Assembly (NCBI GenBank): GCA_009778375.1
Contig: WRJW01000120.1
Coordinates: forward strand, 1-5,425
DNA length: 5,425 nt
Reading direction: 5' to 3'
From: Bacteroidota bacterium
Lineage (GTDB): Bacteria; Bacteroidota; Bacteroidia; Bacteroidales; UBA932
In this document: piece after piece, positions 1 to 5,425 of the stretch
Layout: the number at the start of each line of letters is the position of its first letter
Numbering within the stretch: position 1 is the stretch's first letter
Position numbers and translations under genes: made by a program
Notes under the pieces: generated by a model
What the model saw: the letters and a program-made list of their open reading frames with translations, nothing else
Told to the model about the DNA's origin: nothing
The model's database searches: none

Positions 1-43
1 TTGCACACAACACATAAATGGCTTATGCTCATCTGAATATAAA

Positions 44-74
44 TGCAACCCTAAGATATTTAATTAGGTTGGCA
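44..74 (-). terminator. Possible weak terminator hairpin downstream of fba
   Basis: Positions 44-54 and 64-74 form an imperfect inverted repeat: 9 of 11 positions pair, around a 9-nt AT-rich loop at 55-63. Read on the minus strand it begins about 10 nt after the aldolase stop codon and is followed by an AT-rich but not uninterrupted T stretch. The location suits a terminator for fba. The mismatches and the lack of a clear U-tract make this tentative. Confidence 0.35.
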
Positions 75-84
75 TAATTGAAAT

Positions 85-1047
85 TCAAGCCTGATCGTTG
101 CTTCCGAGCACGTGCAGAATTTTGTGCCTGTAAAGCTCTTTGAGTTTGTCGCGGGCGGGGCCTAAGTATTTGCGCGGGTCAAACTCTTCGGGTTTTTCTA
201 CAAAAACTTTGCGGATGGCGGCGGTCATGGCCAAACGGCCGTCGCTGTCGATGTTTATTTTGCATACGGCGGATTTGGCGGCGGCACGGAGTTGATCTTC
301 GGGGATTCCGATCGAATCTTTTAACTTGCCGCCGTACTGGTTAATCTCGGCCACTATGTCTTGCGGAACGCTGGAGGAACCGTGGAGCACGATGGGAAAT
401 CCGGGGATGCGGCGCTCGATTTCGGCCAAAATATCGAGTCGAATTTGGGGTTTTTGTCCGGGTTTAAATTTAAAGGCGCCGTGCGAAGTGCCAATCGAAA
501 TGGCTAAGGAGTCTACGCCCGTTTTTTTGACAAAATCTTCAACCTGATCGGGCTCGGTATAGGTGTGGTGTGCTGCCGACACCTCGTCTTCTACGCCGGC
601 CAATACTCCCAGTTCGCCCTCTACGGTTACGTCAAATTGGTGGGCATACTCCACCACTTTTTTGGTCAGGGCCACGTTCTCGTCGTAAGGAAGATGAGAG
701 CCGTCGATCATCACAGACGAAAAACCATATTCAATACACGATTTGCAGAGTTCAAAAGTGTCGCCGTGGTCTAAGTGCAACACAATGGGAATGGCGCAGC
801 CCAACTCTTTGGCGTATTCCACAGCGCCCTGAGCCATGTAACGCAGCAAGGTTTGGTTGGCGTATTTGCGGGCGCCGCTCGAAACCTGCAAGATGACGGG
901 TGATTTAGTCTCGACACAGGCGCCGATAATGGCCTGCATTTGCTCCATATTGTTGAAGTTAAAGGCAGGAATCGCGTATCCGCCTTGGATCGATTTGGCA
1001 AACAACGCGCTGGAGTTCACTAATCCTAAGTTTTTGTAACTAATCAT
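85..1047 (-). CDS. fba: Class II fructose-1,6-bisphosphate aldolase
   Basis: This 320-residue cytoplasmic enzyme should interconvert fructose 1,6-bisphosphate with dihydroxyacetone phosphate and glyceraldehyde 3-phosphate, in glycolysis and gluconeogenesis, using a divalent metal (usually Zn). It reads as one complete TIM-barrel domain. The N-terminal segment around residues 22-34 (GGYAIPAFNFNNM) is typical of the class. HLDHGD at 91-96 supplies the catalytic Asp93 and metal ligand His94. VEGELG lies at 142-147. His189 in GTSHG and His222 in LHGSSS are the other expected metal ligands, and NIDSD near 265-269 is the phosphate/substrate-binding region. The sequence closely resembles Bacteroidales aldolases, which from memory are about 334 residues. 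The difference is a shorter loop between His189 and His222. The ATG at 1047 fits the family N-terminus and lies about 34 nt from a good -7 element. The gene is divergent from the creatininase-family gene and appears to be transcribed alone. The family assignment is very secure. Confidence 0.97.
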   Translation of the reverse strand: MISYKNLGLVNSSALFAKSIQGGYAIPAFNFNNMEQMQAIIGACVETKSPVILQVSSGARKYANQTLLRYMAQGAVEYAKELGCAIPIVLHLDHGDTFELCKSCIEYGFSSVMIDGSHLPYDENVALTKKVVEYAHQFDVTVEGELGVLAGVEDEVSAAHHTYTEPDQVEDFVKKTGVDSLAISIGTSHGAFKFKPGQKPQIRLDILAEIERRIPGFPIVLHGSSSVPQDIVAEINQYGGKLKDSIGIPEDQLRAAAKSAVCKINIDSDGRLAMTAAIRKVFVEKPEEFDPRKYLGPARDKLKELYRHKILHVLGSNDQA

Positions 1048-1080
1048 TATATCTAAGTATTAAAGTTTCAAACTATGCTG

Positions 1081-1088
1081 CAAATGTA
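1081..1088 (-). promoter_or_regulatory. Predicted fba promoter, Bacteroidetes -7 element
   Basis: Read on the minus strand, this site is TACATTTG, an exact match to the Bacteroidetes primary-sigma -7 consensus TAnnTTTG. It sits 34 nt upstream of the fba ATG, so the predicted leader is roughly 25-30 nt. No clear TTTG-type -33 box is present at the usual distance. No strong Shine-Dalgarno sequence is visible before the ATG, which is common in this phylum. Confidence 0.6.
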
Positions 1089-1100
1089 TCATTTTTTTGC

Positions 1101-1108
1101 TAATTTTG
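1101..1108 (+). promoter_or_regulatory. Predicted promoter for the creatininase/gmk-nadD operon, -7 element
   Basis: TAATTTTG matches the Bacteroidetes TAnnTTTG consensus exactly and ends 19 nt before the ATG at 1128. The predicted transcript leader is therefore very short, around 12-14 nt and A-rich, with no Shine-Dalgarno sequence. No -33 TTTG is seen at the usual spacing. The site lies 12 bp from the oppositely oriented fba -7 element, so the two promoters share the same core region. Confidence 0.6.
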
Positions 1109-1127
1109 CAGTTTAAAAAAATCCTTT

Positions 1128-1892
1128 ATGCGTCCTTTTGTATTGGAAGAGAATAATTGGAAAGATGTTTGCGACAGAACGTACCGTGCCGCGCTGCTTC
1201 CCTGGGGGGCTACTGAAGCCCATAATTTTCACCTGCCTTACGGTACCGATACCCTATTGGCCAAATACGTGGCAGAGGAGGCCGCCCAATATGCCTGGGA
1301 AAGGGGTACTCCATCGATCGTATTGCCCGCCATGGCCTACGGCGTCAATTCGGGGCAGATGGAGGTGCCCCTGTGTATGAATATGCACCCCTCTACCCAA
1401 AAGATTGTTTTAGACAACATAGTGGAGGCGCTGCTTAAAGCGGGCATACCTCGCCTGATTATTATTAATGCACATGGCGGCAATCAGTTTCAGCCCATTA
1501 TCCGAGAACTGAGCGTGAAATACCCCCAAATGTTGATGGCTACGATTAACTGGTGGACGGCGGTAAAGGCGGCAGAATTTTTTAAAGAGCCCGGAGACCA
1601 TGCCGGCGCCTTGGAAACTTCGGTCATGCAAGCCATACATCCCGATTGGGTCTTGCCTTTGGAACTGGCCGGTAATGGGGCGGAGCGTTTGCTCAAGGCT
1701 GAGGGTTTTAGAGAAAAATGGGCGTGGACGCCACGCCGATGGGTACTCGCCACCCAAGATACAGGCGTAGGTAATCCGCGCCAGGCCACGGCGGAGCAGG
1801 GAGCAAAGTTTTTAAAAGCGTGTATAGATAAAATTGGGGCATTTATTGTTGAATTTGCTCAGGCCGATAAAGAAGAAGATCTGTATGAATAA
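1128..1892 (+). CDS. Creatininase-family metal-dependent amidohydrolase
   Basis: This 254-residue protein belongs to the creatininase (creatinine amidohydrolase) superfamily. Members are cytoplasmic metal enzymes that open or cleave amide bonds; besides creatininase they include the formamidopyrimidine deformylase ArfB and the mycofactocin peptidase MftE. The metal-binding pattern is intact. WGATEAH at 26-32 followed by HLPYGTD at 35-41 gives ligands Glu30, His32 and Asp41. NAHGGN at 114-119 supplies His116. GDHAGALETS at 156-165 supplies His158 and Glu163. Length and motif spacing are normal, and there is no signal peptide. It resembles an uncharacterised Bacteroidales subgroup with WGATE and NWW-type motifs, so true creatininase activity should not be assumed. 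Its stop codon lies inside the start region of gmk-nadD (8-bp overlap), so the two genes are probably cotranscribed and translationally coupled. The family is certain; the substrate is unknown. Confidence 0.92.
   Translation: MRPFVLEENNWKDVCDRTYRAALLPWGATEAHNFHLPYGTDTLLAKYVAEEAAQYAWERGTPSIVLPAMAYGVNSGQMEVPLCMNMHPSTQKIVLDNIVEALLKAGIPRLIIINAHGGNQFQPIIRELSVKYPQMLMATINWWTAVKAAEFFKEPGDHAGALETSVMQAIHPDWVLPLELAGNGAERLLKAEGFREKWAWTPRRWVLATQDTGVGNPRQATAEQGAKFLKACIDKIGAFIVEFAQADKEEDLYE
1871..1892 (+). promoter_or_regulatory. Ribosome binding site and start/stop overlap setting the gmk-nadD start
   Basis: A purine-rich AGAAGAAG at 1871-1878 lies 6 nt before the ATG at 1885. That ATG overlaps the end of the upstream gene in ATGAATAA (1885-1892). 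An alternative in-frame ATG at 1834 would add 17 residues not found in guanylate kinases. The ATG at 1885 places the P-loop at residues 9-17, as expected for the family. The arrangement suggests translational coupling. Confidence 0.6.
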
Positions 1893-2985
1893 GGCGATTA
1901 TCCTTTCGGCCCCTTCAGGAGCGGGCAAGAGTACATTGGCAAATTGTCTGTTGGAGCGGTTTCCTCGGCTACGACTTTCGGTGTCGGCCACAAGCCGAGC
2001 CCCGCGTGGCACAGAACAACAGGGTAAAGAGTATTATTTTTTAACCCAAAGCGATTTTGAAGAAAAAATTGGGCAGAATGCTTTTGTCGAATGGGAAGAG
2101 GTTTATCCAGGAGCCTGTTACGGCACTTTGAAAAGCGAATTGGAACGAATATGGAGTGAGGAGCATACCATTTTGTTTGACGTAGATGTTAAAGGAGGAG
2201 TACGGCTCAAACAGATTTTTGGAGCGCGCGCCCTCTCGATTTTTGTTCAACCGCCTTCGCTCGAAATTTTAAAAGAACGCCTTCTTGCCCGAGGCACCGA
2301 TACGCCTGAATCGATACAAAAAAGAGTATCCAAAGCTCAGGAGGAGATGGAGTACGCCTCTAAATATGATGCCCTAATCATTAATGATCAATTGGCAGAC
2401 GCAAAAAAACAAATAGAAACGAGGGTAGCTGCTTTTTTTGCTCCCCGTCGTTGCGGCCTCTATTTTGGTTCGTTTAACCCCCTGCATATAGGGCATTTGG
2501 CTATTGCCAATTATATGCTGGAATTTACCGATTTGGACGAATTGCGCTTGGTGTTAAGCCCCGAGAATCCCCTCAAAACTCCTCAGGATATGCTTGATCC
2601 CCAGGAGCGGTTGCATCGGATTAATCGAGCGGTGGCGCAATCGGGTTTGCCTGTTTTGGTCTCTACCGTGGAATTAGACCTGCCCCAACCCTGTTATACC
2701 CTCAATACCTTGCGCCATATTGCTGCTCAGGAGCCGCAGGAGCACTTTGTACTGATTATGGGGGCTGACAATTTGGCGGTCATAGAAAGCTGGCATCAGT
2801 GGCAGGAATTGCTGCAAACCTTTGAAGTATACGTTTATCCTCGAACAGGTTACGATGGAAAGGATTTATGCAAAACATACGGCGCCACGTACATAGATGC
2901 ACCGTTGATCGACATTTCCGCCACTTTTATTCGGCAGGGATGGGCAGAGGGGCGGAACATGAACGGTTTTCTTGCAGGCTTGTAA
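1885..2985 (+). CDS. gmk-nadD: Fused guanylate kinase - nicotinate-nucleotide adenylyltransferase
   Basis: One uninterrupted 366-residue reading frame carries two normally separate enzymes. Residues 1-185 are guanylate kinase (ATP + GMP to ADP + GDP). They contain the P-loop APSGAGKST at 9-17, the GMP-binding segment SATSRAPRG at 34-42 with EYYF at 49-52, YGT at 79-81, DVDVKGG at 99-105, and RGTDTPESIQKR in the lid region at 136-147. Residues 191-366 are NadD, which adenylylates nicotinate mononucleotide to deamido-NAD. They contain GSFNPLHIGH at 195-204 (the nucleotidyltransferase HxGH site), LSPENPLK at 224-231, IMGADN at 291-296, W303 with W306, and ISATFIR at 344-350. The linker is only about five residues (186-190). 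No ATG, GTG or TTG in this frame could start NadD before its HxGH motif, so a separate NadD cannot be made by normal initiation. The NadD part ends soon after ISATFIR and lacks the usual C-terminal segment of a dozen or so residues. From family knowledge, gmk and nadD are often neighbours in Bacteroidetes, so a fusion by loss of the gmk stop is plausible. Both activities are inferred to be present. Confidence 0.93.
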   Translation: MNKAIILSAPSGAGKSTLANCLLERFPRLRLSVSATSRAPRGTEQQGKEYYFLTQSDFEEKIGQNAFVEWEEVYPGACYGTLKSELERIWSEEHTILFDVDVKGGVRLKQIFGARALSIFVQPPSLEILKERLLARGTDTPESIQKRVSKAQEEMEYASKYDALIINDQLADAKKQIETRVAAFFAPRRCGLYFGSFNPLHIGHLAIANYMLEFTDLDELRLVLSPENPLKTPQDMLDPQERLHRINRAVAQSGLPVLVSTVELDLPQPCYTLNTLRHIAAQEPQEHFVLIMGADNLAVIESWHQWQELLQTFEVYVYPRTGYDGKDLCKTYGATYIDAPLIDISATFIRQGWAEGRNMNGFLAGL

Positions 2986-3643
2986 AGAGTTTCCACAACA
3001 CATCATCGGGAGGAGGCGCCACCATGTGCAGGGGAATTTGTTTAATCGGATGGATAAAAGAGAGGCTGCGTGCGTGGAGGCTGATGCCGCCGTCGGGATT
3101 GGATCGAGGGGCTCCGTATTTGAGATCGCCTTTAATGGGGCAGCCGATAGCCGACAGTTGGGCCCGAATTTGGTGGTGCCTGCCCGTTAAGAGTTCAATT
3201 TCTACAAAATGATAACGGTCGCTGCTGCCCACACAGCAGTAGTTGAGCAGGGCTTCTTTTGCGTTGGGCTTAGGTCGGGCGTAGGCGTATGATTTGTTTT
3301 GGGTGGTATTGCGTACCAAATAGTGTTTGAGTCTTCCCGATTCGGGTTGGGGTTTCTCTAAGGTAATGGCCCAGTATTTTTTTTGAATATTCCTGTCGTA
3401 GAATATTTTGTTAAACCGCTCCAGCGCTTTGCCCGTTTTGGCAAAAAGGACCACTCCGCTTACGGGGCGGTCTACCCGGTGGGGCACCCCCAGAAAGACA
3501 TTTCCGGGCTTTTGGTCCCGCTCCTTAATAAAGCGTTGGAGCCTTTCGCGCAGGGACTCGTCCATAGTCTTGTCGGCCTGCACAATCTCTCCGGGAAACT
3601 TGTTAACCACCAGTATATGATTATCTTCGTATAAAATTTGCAT
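2927..3643 (-). CDS. RluA-family RNA pseudouridine synthase
   Basis: This 238-residue cytoplasmic enzyme should isomerise a uridine in rRNA or tRNA to pseudouridine; the exact target cannot be read from the sequence. It is a single catalytic domain with no S4 RNA-binding domain. The N-terminal motif ILYEDNHILVVNK (3-15) is followed by the catalytic motif HRVDRPVSG at 55-63 with nucleophile Asp58 (most relatives have HRLD), LLTGRHHQIR at 151-160, and GDLKYGAP at 172-179. The chosen start is the ATG at 3643. A TTG at 3706 in the same frame would add 21 residues unlike the family, whose members begin just before ILYEDN. The last 19 residues or so, after the conserved region ending near Trp217, are encoded by DNA that also encodes the end of NadD on the other strand. 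The gene is divergent from dnaK and convergent with gmk-nadD. Confidence 0.93.
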   Translation of the reverse strand: MQILYEDNHILVVNKFPGEIVQADKTMDESLRERLQRFIKERDQKPGNVFLGVPHRVDRPVSGVVLFAKTGKALERFNKIFYDRNIQKKYWAITLEKPQPESGRLKHYLVRNTTQNKSYAYARPKPNAKEALLNYCCVGSSDRYHFVEIELLTGRHHQIRAQLSAIGCPIKGDLKYGAPRSNPDGGISLHARSLSFIHPIKQIPLHMVAPPPDDVLWKLFTSLQENRSCSAPLPIPAE

Positions 3644-3696
3644 GCCTAAAGGTACGCATATTTTTGAATCTACTGCCAGCTTGTCAGTTTTTGGGC

Positions 3697-3727
3697 TTTG
3701 GCACAATGGTTGAATAAGGTATTATCG
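3697..3727 (+). promoter_or_regulatory. Predicted dnaK promoter, -33 and -7 elements
   Basis: A TTTG at 3697-3700 is followed after exactly 19 bp by TATTATCG at 3720-3727. This fits the Bacteroidetes layout TTTG-N19-TAnnTTTG, with two departures in the -7 element (A for T at its fifth position, C for T at its seventh). Transcription would begin near 3734, giving a leader of about 19 nt. The leader is A-rich with no Shine-Dalgarno sequence. No CIRCE-type inverted repeat was noticed, so heat control is not evident from sequence. Confidence 0.42.
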
Positions 3728-3752
3728 GAAAACAAATAAACACAGATATAAC

Positions 3753-5425
3753 ATGGGAAAAATCATTGGAATCGACTTAGGAACGACTAATTCATGCGTT
3801 TCCGTCATGGAAGGCAACGAGCCTGTAGTCATTATTAACAGCGAAGGCAAGCGCACTACCCCCTCGGTAGTTGCTTTTGCCGACAACGGAGAGAGAAAAA
3901 TAGGCGACCCTGCCAAGCGTCAGGCCATCACCAATCCGCAAAAAACCATCTACTCGATCAAGCGGTTTATGGGCGAATCCTACGACCGTATGGACAAAGA
4001 AATCAAACGAGTATCCTATAAAGTGGAGCGCGGCGACAACAACACCCCCCGCGTGCGCATTGACGATCGCCTCTATACCCCGCAGGAAATTTCTGCCATG
4101 GTACTCCAAAAGATGAAAAAGACGGCAGAAGATTTTTTGGGTCAGACCGTTTCAGAGGCAGTTATCACGGTTCCCGCCTACTTTAGCGATTCTCAGCGTC
4201 AGGCCACCAAAGAGGCGGGAGAAATTGCCGGATTAAAGGTGCGCCGGATCATCAACGAGCCTACCGCCGCAGCTTTGGCTTACGGATTGGACAAGATGCA
4301 TAAAGATATCAAGGTTGCCGTATTTGACCTGGGAGGAGGCACTTTTGATATATCGATCATGGAGTTGGGAGACGGCGTATTTGAAGTAAAATCGACCAAC
4401 GGTGACACCCACTTGGGAGGAGACGATTTTGATCAGGTGATCATCGACTGGTTGGCCGATGAGTTTAAGAGCGAAAACAGCGGTCTTGATCTGCGCAAAG
4501 ACCCCATGGCCCTGCAACGCCTCAAAGAGGCTGCCGAAAAGGCCAAAATCGAATTATCGAGCCAAACCCAGACCGAAATCAACCTGCCCTATATTATGCC
4601 GGTGGACGGCGTTCCCAAACACTTGGTAAAGAGCCTGACGCGCGCCAAATTTGAGCAGTTGGCCGACTCGCTGATTCAAGCCACCATGGAGCCTTGCCGC
4701 AAAGCCCTAAAAGACGCCGGCATGACCTCTTCGGATATTAACGAGGTGATTTTGGTGGGAGGATCGACCCGAATTCCCGCCATCCAGTCGATTGTAGAAA
4801 AGTTCTTTGGCAAAGCCCCCAGCAAAGGAGTTAATCCCGACGAGGTAGTAGCCGTAGGCGCTGCCATCCAGGGAGGCGTTTTGGCCGGAGATGTAAAGGA
4901 CGTATTGTTACTCGACGTAACGCCCCTCTCTTTGGGTATTGAAACCTTAGGCAGCGTTATGACCAAACTGATAGACGCCAATACCACCATCCCGACCAAG
5001 AAAAGCGAAACCTTTAGCACCGCCAGCGACAACCAGCCCTCCGTGGAGATCCATGTATTGCAGGGCGAGCGCTCTATGGCACGCGACAATAAAACGATTG
5101 GGCGTTTCCATTTGGACGGCATTGCCCCCGCCCCCCGCGGCATTCCCCAAATCGAGGTAACTTTTGACATTGACGCCAACGGGATTTTAAACGTATCGGC
5201 CAAGGATAAAGGTACGGGTAAAGAACAAAAAATCAGAATCGAAGCCTCTTCGGGTTTGAGCGATGCCGAAATTAAGCGTATGCGCGACGAGGCCAAAGCC
5301 AACGAAGAGTCCGACAAGAAAGAGAAGGAGCGGATCGACAAGATTAACGCCGCCGACAGCATGATTTTCCAAACCGAGAAGCAGTTAAAAGAGTTTGGCG
5401 ACAAAATCCCCGCCGACAAAAAATC
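3753..5425 (+). CDS. dnaK: Molecular chaperone DnaK (Hsp70), 3' end beyond window
   Basis: The open frame from the ATG at 3753 runs without a stop to the window edge: 557 complete codons plus two bases. Roughly 80 residues of a typical 635-640-residue Bacteroidales DnaK are missing. DnaK is the cytoplasmic ATP-dependent Hsp70 that works with DnaJ and GrpE in folding and stress protection. The ATPase domain (about 1-380) shows GIDLGTTNS at 6-14, catalytic Lys70 in SIKRFMG, INEPTAAALAYG near 170, DLGGGTFD at 192-199 and VGGSTRIP near 335. The interdomain linker DVLLLDVTPLSLGIE starts at 383. The substrate-binding beta domain follows, including NQPSVEIHVLQGER, and the helical lid begins after about residue 505. 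The first residues (GKIIGIDLGTTNS) fix the start. The sequence is highly conserved, with no disrupted motif. It is divergent from the pseudouridine synthase gene. Confidence 0.98.
   Translation, partial: MGKIIGIDLGTTNSCVSVMEGNEPVVIINSEGKRTTPSVVAFADNGERKIGDPAKRQAITNPQKTIYSIKRFMGESYDRMDKEIKRVSYKVERGDNNTPRVRIDDRLYTPQEISAMVLQKMKKTAEDFLGQTVSEAVITVPAYFSDSQRQATKEAGEIAGLKVRRIINEPTAAALAYGLDKMHKDIKVAVFDLGGGTFDISIMELGDGVFEVKSTNGDTHLGGDDFDQVIIDWLADEFKSENSGLDLRKDPMALQRLKEAAEKAKIELSSQTQTEINLPYIMPVDGVPKHLVKSLTRAKFEQLADSLIQATMEPCRKALKDAGMTSSDINEVILVGGSTRIPAIQSIVEKFFGKAPSKGVNPDEVVAVGAAIQGGVLAGDVKDVLLLDVTPLSLGIETLGSVMTKLIDANTTIPTKKSETFSTASDNQPSVEIHVLQGERSMARDNKTIGRFHLDGIAPAPRGIPQIEVTFDIDANGILNVSAKDKGTGKEQKIRIEASSGLSDAEIKRMRDEAKANEESDKKEKERIDKINAADSMIFQTEKQLKEFGDKIPADKK

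Noticed and set aside
13..27. Small inverted repeat CATAA/TTATG near the left edge
   Set aside because: A 5-bp AT-rich stem with a 5-nt loop is expected by chance and has no U-tract.
2..67. Short open frame entering from the left edge and stopping at 65-67
   Set aside because: It could be the tail of an upstream gene, but the 21 residues match nothing I recognise and the region overlaps the possible fba terminator. It is too short to support.
1410..1757. Minus-strand open frame of 115 codons within the creatininase-family gene
   Set aside because: It lies wholly opposite a gene with intact family motifs and its translation shows no family features; it is a shadow frame.
2868..3212. Plus-strand open frame of 114 codons spanning the end of nadD and the opposing pseudouridine synthase gene
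   Set aside because: The translation is low-complexity shadow sequence, does not supply the missing NadD C-terminal segment, and is antisense to a well-supported gene.
3644..3706. N-terminal extension of the pseudouridine synthase to a TTG start at 3706
   Set aside because: The 21 extra residues do not resemble the family N-terminus, which begins just before ILYEDN, and the extension would run into the predicted dnaK promoter. The ATG at 3643 is preferred.
3644..3752. Search for a pseudouridine synthase promoter and for a heat-shock operator in the divergent spacer
   Set aside because: No good TAnnTTTG was found on the minus strand here, and no CIRCE-like inverted repeat was seen; neither is reported as a feature.
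4676..5419. A 247-codon open frame on the minus strand inside dnaK
   Set aside because: It is fully antisense to the highly conserved dnaK coding sequence, the product has no recognisable domain, and long antisense frames are a common by-product of dnaK codon use.

Overview
The window looks like a stretch of ordinary chromosome from a member of the Bacteroidota, most likely the order Bacteroidales. The aldolase, creatininase-family protein, guanylate kinase, NadD and DnaK all read like Bacteroidales versions. Start codons mostly lack a clear Shine-Dalgarno sequence, and several starts are preceded by the Bacteroidetes-type -7 element TAnnTTTG. No mobile element, tRNA, rRNA or CRISPR array was seen.

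Layout from left to right. Positions 1-84 are non-coding apart from a weak hairpin that could end the aldolase transcript. A class II fructose-bisphosphate aldolase (85-1047) lies on the minus strand. An 80-bp divergent promoter region follows, with one -7 element facing each way. On the plus strand, a creatininase-family amidohydrolase (1128-1892) overlaps by 8 bp a single long gene (1885-2985). That gene encodes guanylate kinase fused directly to nicotinate-nucleotide adenylyltransferase (Gmk-NadD). Its 3' end overlaps by 59 bp the 3' end of a minus-strand RluA-type pseudouridine synthase (2927-3643). A 109-bp divergent spacer then leads to dnaK, which starts at 3753 and runs off the right edge with 557 codons present.

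The genes are mainly housekeeping: glycolysis/gluconeogenesis (Fba), GMP phosphorylation (Gmk), NAD synthesis (NadD), RNA modification (pseudouridine synthase) and protein folding (DnaK). The most noteworthy feature is the gmk-nadD fusion. The two domains are joined with almost no linker, there is no usable internal start codon for NadD, and the NadD part appears to lack its usual C-terminal helix. The coupled creatininase-family gene has no assigned substrate, and its position beside two nucleotide enzymes is the best clue to its role. I see no evidence of a novel defence, mobile or secretion system here.
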